From: an uncultured Lachnospiraceae bacterium
GTDB taxonomy: Bacteria; Bacillota; Clostridia; Lachnospirales; Lachnospiraceae
Reading direction: 5' to 3'
DNA: 23,960 nt
NCBI GenBank assembly: GCA_947175845.1
Contig: CAMWOK010000008.1
Coordinates: 1 to 23,960 of the forward strand
The notes beneath the pieces were generated by a model that saw only the letters and a list, made by a program, of their open reading frames with translations, ran no database searches and was not told the origin of the DNA. Numbering within the stretch: the first letter of the stretch is position 1; each line of letters opens with the position of its first letter. Below, one piece after another: positions 15,760 through 21,846 of this stretch. The position numbers were made by a program, and so were the translations under genes.

Positions 15760-17607
15760 TCAGGTCTGATAATATTTTGCCTGCGCGTGCCACAGCCTGT
15801 GGTAGAGTCCGCACGCGTCGAGCAGTTCCTCGTGCGTGCCGGTCTCGACAAGCTGCCCGCTCTCGAACACCATGATGTGGTGGCAGAAGTGGCAGCTCGA
15901 GAGGCGGTGGGAGATATAGATGGCTCCCTTGCCCTCGATAAACTGGTTCATGCGCTGGTAGATGTCGGCCTCCGCCACCGGGTCGAGCGCCGCGGTCGGC
16001 TCGTCGAGAATCGCGTACGGCGCGTCCTTGCTGAGGCACCTTGCGATCGCGACTTTCTGCCCCTCGCCGCCCGACAGCTCCACGCCGTCGTCATAGAAGT
16101 ACTTGTAGAGCTGGGTGTGCAGTCCGTCCGGCAGGGTTTTGAGCCGATCGCCAAACCCTGCGTTCTCGAGGGCGCGCTCCACAGCGGCCTCGTCGTAGGT
16201 GCTCTCCGCCGCCACGTTCTCGCCCAGCTGCAGCGCAAAGATGCAGAAATCCTGGAACACGGTGGAGAAAAATTTCAGGTACTCCTCGTACTGGTATTCG
16301 CGAATATCTGTCCCGTTGAGCAGGATTGCGCCCTCCTGCGGGTCATAGAGGCGGCAGAGCAGCTTGATGAACGTCGTCTTGCCCGAGCCGTTTCTGCCGA
16401 CAATGGCGACCTTCTCCCCCTTTTTCAGCACGCAGCTGACGTTTGAGAGGCTTGGCGTCTCCACGCCCGGGTAGGTGAAGGTCACGTTGCGAAACTCAAA
16501 CACATAGTCGTTGAGGATCGCTTCGGTGACGAGCTTTGTGCCTGACGCCGTGCGGTTCTCCAAATCCTGGTAGGCAAAATAGTCGTCAATGTAGTGGATG
16601 TTCTGCCAGACATCCCGCACCGCGTTGCACAGCCGTTCGACACCGTAGCTCATCTGCTCCACCATGCCGGTGTATTTCAGCAGGCTGCCTGCGCCGAACG
16701 CCCCGCACAGGGCCTTTAATCCCACAAAGATATAGGTGAGAAGGTTGAAGACGCGCGCGGATGTCAATGACATAAGTGTCATTTTTCTGGTGTATTTTTG
16801 GGCCTTTGTCTGGAGTGTTTCGAGCTTGTCAAACAGCGCCAGAAGGTGACGGCGCACCATTGTCTGCGCGCGGAACATGCGCAGGTCCTTTCCGCGCTGG
16901 TACCCCTTACAGCAGGATTCAAAAATTGCGATAACTTGATTGAAGGGCTGCTGGATATCGTTGTCTGTCTGGTAGCGCACTTTCTGTGTTTTGGCGGCAG
17001 CCCAGATCGTGTGGTACGCGGTCAGTCCAAAGAGTCCCAGAAAGACTGCGGGCGACAGCCAGTGGTTCAGCGCCAGCGAAAGTTTGTCTGTCCCCGTAGC
17101 TTTCAGCGAGAAAAATTCGATGACCAGCACCGCGGAGATGCAGACTGTAAACAGGCCGCTGAGAATTTGGCTCAGCTGCTGGACAACGGCAAGCACTCCG
17201 TGCTCATATCCCCAGTGGGGGATGATGTTTGCCTTCTCGTGCACCTTGGGGTCGCAGACCGTCTCATAGTCCAGCTGCCATGATTTCTCCGCGACTTTCC
17301 CGTCAATAATCTTCATCTGCCGGTACTTGAGCACATCCTGAAACTGATATAAAAAGGACAGCAGAAGTCCTGTAAAACAGTTCGCCGCCGCCATCACAAT
17401 GGCGAGGAAAAACACATAGTTCATATCCCGGTCCGGCAGGGTGAGCTGCGTGATGATTTCCGCAGAGAGCAGAATGCCGATATAGGGGAACGCCGCCTCG
17501 AATGCAGCCATCACAAATGTGCAGGGAATCAGCAGCGGGGAGTCCTTCATCAGCATTTTCAACGCCCGCATCAGGCTGTTCCATGCGTTTCTTTTTTTGG
17601 TTTCCAT
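15760..17607 (-). CDS. ABC exporter half-transporter (membrane + ATPase), second of a pair
   Basis: This 615-residue protein has an N-terminal six-helix membrane domain (about 1-345) fused to an ATP-binding domain (about 365-615). Walker A is GRNGSGKT at 404-411, the signature is LSGGE at 511-515, Walker B ends in YAILDEP with E536 present, and the switch histidine is H567 (YISHRLSS). All catalytic residues appear intact. No peptidase or substrate-binding domain is attached. Its ATG overlaps the TGA of the upstream gene by one base (TGATG), which indicates translational coupling and a likely heterodimer. The substrate is unknown; relatives in Firmicutes move drugs, lipids or peptides. The gene is antiparallel to the glycan enzymes and separated from them by a bidirectional terminator, so it is probably not part of that pathway. 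Confidence 0.9.
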   Translation of the reverse strand: METKKRNAWNSLMRALKMLMKDSPLLIPCTFVMAAFEAAFPYIGILLSAEIITQLTLPDRDMNYVFFLAIVMAAANCFTGLLLSFLYQFQDVLKYRQMKIIDGKVAEKSWQLDYETVCDPKVHEKANIIPHWGYEHGVLAVVQQLSQILSGLFTVCISAVLVIEFFSLKATGTDKLSLALNHWLSPAVFLGLFGLTAYHTIWAAAKTQKVRYQTDNDIQQPFNQVIAIFESCCKGYQRGKDLRMFRAQTMVRRHLLALFDKLETLQTKAQKYTRKMTLMSLTSARVFNLLTYIFVGLKALCGAFGAGSLLKYTGMVEQMSYGVERLCNAVRDVWQNIHYIDDYFAYQDLENRTASGTKLVTEAILNDYVFEFRNVTFTYPGVETPSLSNVSCVLKKGEKVAIVGRNGSGKTTFIKLLCRLYDPQEGAILLNGTDIREYQYEEYLKFFSTVFQDFCIFALQLGENVAAESTYDEAAVERALENAGFGDRLKTLPDGLHTQLYKYFYDDGVELSGGEGQKVAIARCLSKDAPYAILDEPTAALDPVAEADIYQRMNQFIEGKGAIYISHRLSSCHFCHHIMVFESGQLVETGTHEELLDACGLYHRLWHAQAKYYQT

Positions 17608-19457
17608 CAGATAACTACCTCCCCTTCGAGTCCCGCTTCCTCCAGCTGGTAATATTTGCTCTGCAGCTGGTACATCTCGGTGTACTTTCCGCCTTTTTCA
17701 ATGAGTTCCCTGTGCGTTCCCATCTCCGCAATCACACCGTTTTCCATCAGGAGAATCCGGTCGCAGAAGTGCGTGCTGGCAAGCCTGTGTGAGATGAACA
17801 CGGTCGTCTTTCCCTCTGAGAAATCGCGGTAGCGCTCGTACAGCTCGTTCTCCATCAGCGGGTCAAGCGCTGCCGTAGGCTCGTCGAGCACCATCAGCGG
17901 CGCCTGCTTGTACAGTGCGCGGGCGAGCATCAGCTTCTGGAGCTCGCCGCCGGAAAACTCAACTGCGCCGTCAAGGATTCCCATGCCAAACACTGTGTCG
18001 AGCCCGTCCGGAAGCCGGCTGATTTTATCCTCCAAATCGGCAAGGCGCAGGCACTCTTTCAGGCGCGCCTCGTCCACGCTGCCCTCCGGCACCAGATTTT
18101 CCCGGAGTGTGAATGAGAAAAATCCCGTGTCCTGGAAAACGCCGGTAAAGTAATTGAGCCAGGATTCGCTGCTGTATCGGCGCCGATCTGTTCCGTCGAT
18201 CAGGATTCTGCCGGAAGTCGGCTGGTAAAATCCGCACAGGAGTTTGATAAACGTTGTTTTTCCCGCGCCGTTGAGTCCCACCACGGCAAGGTTTTCGCCG
18301 GGTTTGATCGTGAGGTTCATGTCGCGGATAACCGGCTCGTTTGCGCCCTGGTATTGGAAGGAAACATTCTCGAAGCGGATCTCAGGGACGTGGTCCGCCG
18401 GAAGCTGCAGTGTTTCCTGTTCCAGGTTTTCGTCGGGCCTGAGGTCGGCGACATACTGCTCATGCTCCTCGATATTCAGCGCCGCCTCATGCAGACGCTT
18501 GAACTCCCACACAACCATGTTGCAGCATCTTGAGAAGCTGCTGATGGAGCCGAAGTAAAAGAGGCACTGCGCCGGAGTCAGGGTTCCCTGGAACGCGCAG
18601 TAGATCAGGTACAGGGAGGCCGCCATCTCCGTCACAAGCCACACGAACCTCCACGAGAGCGACATCATAAAATAATTTGCCTGCTGGCGTATCGTGCAGC
18701 GAAGCCGCTTGGTAAGCTCCCCGTGATACAGCTTTCCGAGCCACGGCGGCATGTGATACAGATGGATATCCTTTGCCGACTCGTAGGATGAGAGTGTCAG
18801 GCTCAGATACTGCATCTTGTTGTCGAGTGCCCACCACCTGTGGCGGTTGTTGACTTCCCATCGGTTGCACCGGATACCCACATAGAAGTTAAACAGTGTT
18901 CCGCCAATGCACAGCAGCGGTATCCACAGGGAGATTCTGGCCAGGATTCCTATGTAGACCACTGCGCCGCCAATGCCGGTCAGCACCTCTATCAGAGAGT
19001 TCGTGAGCCGTTTCGTGAGTGCTTCCTCCCAGATATGCATCTCCTGCAACTTCTCAAACACATGCTTCCGCTCGGGTATCTCGGTATTGACGTACTCAGT
19101 GCCGAGCACTGAATCCACGAGCTCCATGGAATGCGGATAGCGCAGTTTCTCGCCCGTAACGGTATGTGTCTGCTCCGCCCACTTCTGGACAAGGTACATC
19201 AGGTTGAGCCCGCCGCCCAGCACTGCCAGATGGAGGAGCACCTGGCTGAGCGCCCTGCGCTCCGTGATGTCTGCAACCAGCGCAGAGGGAAAGTATGTCC
19301 CCAGCAGCGAAATTCCGATTTCCAGCGGCACCTGCATCAGAAACATCAGGACAAACAGCGGCGATTCGCCGTACAGCCTGCCGATCCAGCGCGCCACGCT
19401 GCGCAGGGGCTTGAAGGAGTCCTTCTTTTTGGTTTTGGTTCGATTTTCATTTTCCAT
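17607..19457 (-). CDS. ABC exporter half-transporter (membrane + ATPase), first of a pair
   Basis: The 616-residue product has a membrane domain (about 20-330) and an ATPase domain with Walker A GLNGAGKT (394-401), signature FSGGE (501-505), Walker B LMVLDEP with E526, and H557 (FISHRLAS). It should pair with the product of the coupled downstream gene. I placed the start at ATG 19457 because AGGAG (complement of 19467-19471) lies 9 bp upstream. ATG 19463 is only 3 bp from that site, and an open frame extends to 19691 but encodes an unlikely, non-conserved leader. The true N-terminus (MENENRTKTKKKD) is charged and cytoplasmic. Both ATP sites look complete, unlike many heterodimeric exporters in which one site is degenerate. 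The export substrate is unknown. Confidence 0.9.
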   Translation of the reverse strand: MENENRTKTKKKDSFKPLRSVARWIGRLYGESPLFVLMFLMQVPLEIGISLLGTYFPSALVADITERRALSQVLLHLAVLGGGLNLMYLVQKWAEQTHTVTGEKLRYPHSMELVDSVLGTEYVNTEIPERKHVFEKLQEMHIWEEALTKRLTNSLIEVLTGIGGAVVYIGILARISLWIPLLCIGGTLFNFYVGIRCNRWEVNNRHRWWALDNKMQYLSLTLSSYESAKDIHLYHMPPWLGKLYHGELTKRLRCTIRQQANYFMMSLSWRFVWLVTEMAASLYLIYCAFQGTLTPAQCLFYFGSISSFSRCCNMVVWEFKRLHEAALNIEEHEQYVADLRPDENLEQETLQLPADHVPEIRFENVSFQYQGANEPVIRDMNLTIKPGENLAVVGLNGAGKTTFIKLLCGFYQPTSGRILIDGTDRRRYSSESWLNYFTGVFQDTGFFSFTLRENLVPEGSVDEARLKECLRLADLEDKISRLPDGLDTVFGMGILDGAVEFSGGELQKLMLARALYKQAPLMVLDEPTAALDPLMENELYERYRDFSEGKTTVFISHRLASTHFCDRILLMENGVIAEMGTHRELIEKGGKYTEMYQLQSKYYQLEEAGLEGEVVI

Positions 19458-19478
19458 TTGCATACGCTCCTGTCCCGG

Positions 19479-19553
19479 ACATGGAACGGCATGCGGGCGT
19501 CGTTGGAGCAGGTACGGTGTGTGCAGGTACAGTGCGGCATAAAGGTTCCATGT
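19479..19553 (-). repeat. Inverted and direct repeats in the ABC exporter leader
   Basis: Nine-base arms ACATGGAAC (19479-19487) and GTTCCATGT (19545-19553) are perfect complements. Between them GCAGGTAC occurs twice (19508-19515 and 19523-19530) with a 15-bp period. If transcription starts near 19612, these lie in the roughly 155-nt 5' leader RNA just above the ribosome binding site. They could form a regulatory fold, but no known riboswitch class is recognised. Confidence 0.35.
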
Positions 19554-19591
19554 GCGTGTTGTATGTTGTTGTGATATTGATGGTTGGATAC

Positions 19592-19647
19592 TGGATTGTA
19601 GAACAACAATCCATAGATAGTATAGCATGGATCGCGGGGGTTGGGAA
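19592..19647 (-). promoter_or_regulatory. Candidate promoter and palindromic operator of the ABC exporter genes
   Basis: On the minus strand, TATACT (19624-19619) lies 17 bp after TTCCCA (19647-19642), a four-of-six -35 match. Immediately downstream, over the expected start point, is an 8-bp-arm palindrome: TGGATTGT (19592-19599), six bases, then ACAATCCA (19606-19613). A second inverted repeat, ATCCAT (19609-19614) and ATGGAT (19627-19632), brackets the -10. This layout suits repression by a dimeric regulator, which is not encoded in the window. Confidence 0.4.
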
Positions 19648-20038
19648 GAGGAAGGACTTAAGAGGGTGTATCTGGTACGTGAGTGGTACAAAGAGGGAAG
19701 TTACAGGGATGCGCACATGTTTTGACACACACAGGCAGGAGGCAACGGAGATAAATTATCATTTGCTTTTTGGTGTAATATTGCAGCAGTTGTGGACGAG
19801 GGGGATATGGTTATCGTGTAATTTGTTCAATAAGAAAAAGAGAAAACTGTGCAAAATGACAGTTCTTCGCTTTTTCATTTTCCGATCTCGGCGCCGGAGG
19901 TATCAAAGGCAGGCAGAGACAACAAGGAAACCTGATAAAATCATCGGGTATGGCAATATGACAATCGCCAAACCTGTGTGATAGATACAAAGAGGAAAAA
20001 GAGTTAGGAATGAAATAACAGATTTATGGAGGACAGTT

Positions 20039-20251
20039 ATGGCTCTGGAAAATCAATTAGGCATCCATAATCCGGCAGAACTTGCGAAAATTCAGAAATT
20101 TTTGTTTGAAGTAGAAATTAAGGTTTTACTCAAGGACGCATTGACCGATCAGATAGTCGACAGGGAAGTGTACATGAAAGGCATTGATGTGAGTTATTAT
20201 TATGAGGGAACATCAGATGTCGAGTGCACTTTTATAAGCCCGCAAAAGTAA
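20039..20251 (+). pseudogene. Fic-protein remnant with catalytic core deleted (70 codons)
   Basis: The frame encodes 70 residues and has a good ribosome site (GGAGG, 20026-20030) before ATG. Residues 2-16 (ALENQLGIHNPAELA) resemble the start of small clostridial Fic/cell-filamentation proteins. Residues 18-24 (IQKFLFE) resemble the Fic helix before the flap, and residues 26-57 (EIKVLLKDAL..DREVYMKGIDVSYYYEG) resemble the Fic C-terminus. The central domain, including the HPFxxGNGR AMP-transfer motif, is missing, although the frame stays open. The simplest reading is two internal deletions that left both ends fused; a complete Fic of this type has about 200 residues. The last dozen residues differ from the usual end, and the TAA abuts an inverted-repeat element. 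These family comparisons are from memory. It could instead be an expressed mini-protein, but AMPylation activity is not expected. Confidence 0.6.
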
Positions 20252-20336
20252 GGAACTGTCAATAAATAACGCATCAATTTGACTTGTCTAAAGGTTCATC
20301 TACGTCAAATTAACAAGTTATTTCCTGACAATTCCT
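20251..20336. mobile_element. MITE-like inverted-repeat element 1 (86 bp)
   Basis: Left arm 20251-20270 (AGGAACTGTCAATAA...) and right arm 20317-20336 are complementary at 17 of 20 positions. An inner perfect 8-bp pair, AATTTGAC (20276-20283) and GTCAAATT (20304-20311), extends the hairpin. TAA flanks both sides if the element begins at GGAA (20249-20251 and 20336-20338), which suggests a 3-bp target duplication. It has no coding capacity. The terminal bases match those of the second element at 20833. The left end supplies the last base of the Fic remnant's stop codon. Confidence 0.65.
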
Positions 20337-20343
20337 AAAAACA

Positions 20344-20386
20344 GTAAAGGAGAGAAAAAGTTTGCGCGCCAGCCCCGCGCCTTTAC
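20344..20386 (+). repeat. Nested GC-rich inverted repeat upstream of the SnoaL-like gene
   Basis: Outer arms GTAAAGG (20344-20350) and CCTTTAC (20380-20386) enclose GCGCG (20364-20368) and CGCGC (20376-20380). The outer and inner arms share C20380. This short GC-rich hairpin stands out in AT-rich DNA, just before the promoter at 20395. It could be the end of an upstream transcript or a protein-binding site; no T-run follows. Confidence 0.35.
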
Positions 20387-20394
20387 AATGATTC

Positions 20395-20423
20395 TCGACT
20401 TTTGGCTTGCTTTTTGATATAAT
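20395..20423 (+). promoter_or_regulatory. Sigma-A promoter of the SnoaL-like gene
   Basis: A perfect TATAAT (20418-20423) is preceded by TG one base upstream (20415-20416), making an extended -10. TCGACT (20395-20400), a four-of-six -35 match, lies 17 bp before it. Transcription would begin near 20430, about 26 bases before the ATG, leaving room for AGGAGG at 20441-20446. Confidence 0.7.
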
Positions 20424-20455
20424 GACAGCATACGAGCTATAGGAGGAAAAAAGAA

Positions 20456-20812
20456 ATGCTAAGACCAAAAGAAGTTGTTCAGTTATGGGTAGACGTATTC
20501 AACAGGCATGATGTGGAGGCGATTACAGCCCTTTATCATAAAAATGCGACGAATCACCAGGTAGCGAATGAGCCGGTAGCAGGTATTGAGGCAATCCGTG
20601 CGATGTTCACAGCCGAATTTTCAACGGCGGATATGACAGCTATCGTAGAAAATATTTTTGAGGATGGACAATGGGCAATCCTTGAATGGCGGGATCCATT
20701 GGGGTTGCGCGGATGTGGATTTTTTCAGGTAGTGAATGGGAAAATTTTATTCCAACGAGGCTATTGGGATAAGCTCTCATTTTTGAAACAACACAATGTT
20801 CCAATAGAGTAA
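20456..20812 (+). CDS. SnoaL/NTF2-like small protein
   Basis: The 118-residue product has the pattern of the SnoaL-like branch of the NTF2 fold: an N-terminal helix with LWVDVFNRHDVEAITALYHKNA (a family-typical start), a central AGIEAIRAMF segment, and beta strands VENIFEDGQWAILEWRDP and GCGFFQVVNGKILFQRGYWD. Members are cone-shaped dimers acting as cyclases, isomerases or binding proteins, and many are uncharacterised. The function here is unknown. AGGAGG (20441-20446) lies 9 bp before the ATG. It appears monocistronic, with its own promoter and an inverted-repeat element on each side. It is AT-richer than the glycan genes, which suits acquired DNA. Confidence 0.82.
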   Translation: MLRPKEVVQLWVDVFNRHDVEAITALYHKNATNHQVANEPVAGIEAIRAMFTAEFSTADMTAIVENIFEDGQWAILEWRDPLGLRGCGFFQVVNGKILFQRGYWDKLSFLKQHNVPIE

Positions 20813-20832
20813 GTATGACATTTCAGGCACTT

Positions 20833-20986
20833 AGGAACTGTTCAAAAATAACTTTTAATATCGCCTGTCTTTTTCTTTGATAGCACCATTCAAAAATCAG
20901 TTACCTATTACAACGAAAATTAAGTTTCTGGTACTTTGTCGAAAAAATCCTGTGCGCTATTTGACAGTTATTTCTGAACAGTTCCT
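20833..20986. mobile_element. MITE-like inverted-repeat element 2 (154 bp)
   Basis: The 21-base ends at 20833-20853 (AGGAACTGTTCAAAAA...) and 20966-20986 are complementary at 20 of 21 positions. The ends match element 1 (AGGAACTGT then a run ending AAATAAC), so both probably belong to one family mobilised by the same transposase. The roughly 110-bp interior is AT-rich and non-coding. A target duplication is unclear (TTA on the left, TTG on the right). It lies 20 bp after the SnoaL-like gene. Confidence 0.75.
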
Positions 20987-21100
20987 TGACAATGAAATCC
21001 TGCGATAAAATTCTGGTGCTGGCTTGTTCCGGTCAGGGGAATATGAAATGAGAAATCAGTTTATAGCGCACAGTTGAAGAAGATGACTTTGAGGGCAGTT

Positions 21101-21646
21101 ATGAGGTATAACAAGACAATAACATTAAAGAATGGCATGGAATGTTGTTTGAGGAACGGGACAGAGCGTGATGGCCAGCCTGTAGTGGATAATTTCAATC
21201 TGACACACAGTGAAACAGATTATTTGCTTACATATCCGGATGAAAACAGTTTGAATGTCGCACAGGAAAGCCAGTTCCTGAAAGAAAAAGCTGAGAGTGA
21301 AAGGGAGATTGAGCTGCTTGCCGTTGTTGACGGTGTAATTGTGGGAACGGCAGGAATCGAGGCGGTCGGCACGAAATATAAGGTACGGCATCGAGCCGAA
21401 TTTGGCATCAGTGTTGCGAAAAAGTATTGGGGACTTGGAATTGGCAAGGCTCTGCTGACCTCGTGTATCGAATGTGCAAAGACAGCGGGATATAGCCAGC
21501 TTGAACTTAATGTTGTGGCTGATAATGAGAGGGCAGTTTCCATGTATGAACGGGCTGGATTTGTCGAGTGCGGAAGAAATCCCCAAGGATTCTGCTCCCG
21601 CATAGCCGGATTTCAGGAAGTCATTTTTATGAGATTGGAATTATAA
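21101..21646 (+). CDS. GNAT-family N-acetyltransferase
   Basis: This 181-residue protein belongs to the acetyl-CoA-dependent GNAT superfamily. Motif A with the pyrophosphate-binding loop is FGISVAKKYWGLGIGKALL (101-119). The strand LELNVVADNERAVSMYERAGFVECG (134-158) is the usual motif B, placing Y149 near the thiol. The N-terminus (MRYNKTITLKNGMECCLRNG) matches a common Firmicute subgroup, which is why I chose ATG 21101. GAGGG lies 5 bp upstream of it. In-frame TTG 21074 and ATG 21083 have poorer ribosome sites. The acceptor substrate is unknown: amines, antibiotics and protein N-termini are all possible. The stop codon lies within the first unit of a 14-bp tandem repeat. There is no obvious operon partner. 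Confidence 0.88.
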   Translation: MRYNKTITLKNGMECCLRNGTERDGQPVVDNFNLTHSETDYLLTYPDENSLNVAQESQFLKEKAESEREIELLAVVDGVIVGTAGIEAVGTKYKVRHRAEFGISVAKKYWGLGIGKALLTSCIECAKTAGYSQLELNVVADNERAVSMYERAGFVECGRNPQGFCSRIAGFQEVIFMRLEL

Positions 21647-21688
21647 GATTAGAATCAGGAGATTAGAATCAGGAGATTGGAATTATGA
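21633..21688 (+). repeat. 14-bp tandem repeat, four units
   Basis: Four consecutive 14-mers begin GATTRGAAT: GATTGGAATTATAA (21633-21646), GATTAGAATCAGGA twice (21647-21660 and 21661-21674) and GATTGGAATTATGA (21675-21688). The outer two and the inner two units are near-identical pairs. The array overlaps the end of the acetyltransferase gene and supplies its TAA. It probably arose by replication slippage. The AGGA in the inner units resembles a ribosome site, but no credible gene follows. Confidence 0.85.
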
Positions 21689-21846
21689 TTTCGGCGTCAG
21701 GGGACTGCGATATACCGCCGTGGCAGAGATGCCGAACAGCGGATACATAAATCTTGCAGGCAGAAAGCAGACGTGTGTGAATCTATCCAAACATGGGATG
21801 TCAAATATTTAAAGCAATATAACACAAAACAGGCAGGAGGGGAAAC

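Larger units (their letters stand above)
19458..20038. other. 581-bp intergenic region between divergent genes
   Basis: No gene is convincingly supported here. It holds the leader and candidate promoter/operator of the ABC exporter genes (about 19458-19650) and then AT-rich DNA up to the 70-codon ORF at 20039. A 166-codon frame crosses it on the + strand (19481-19981), but its first part lies opposite the ABC leader and it has no recognisable start signal. The segment from ATG 19709 reads ATEINYHLLFGVILQQLWTR, which looks helix-forming and protein-like, then turns into Lys/Arg-rich sequence. It may be the decayed end of a small gene. Confidence 0.6.

Noticed and set aside
19458..19691. N-terminal extension of the first ABC exporter protein to 19691
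   Set aside because: The extra 78 residues are not membrane- or exporter-like, and a good AGGAG site 9 bp before ATG 19457 marks the real start. The extension would also cross the candidate promoter.
19481..19981. 166-codon + strand frame as a full gene
   Set aside because: Its first half is antisense to the exporter leader and has low-complexity translation and no ribosome site. Only the part after 19709 merits a second look.
20252..20336. Inverted repeat after the Fic remnant as a simple terminator
   Set aside because: The arms are long, lack a T-run, and match the ends of a second element 0.5 kb away, so a mobile element explains them better.
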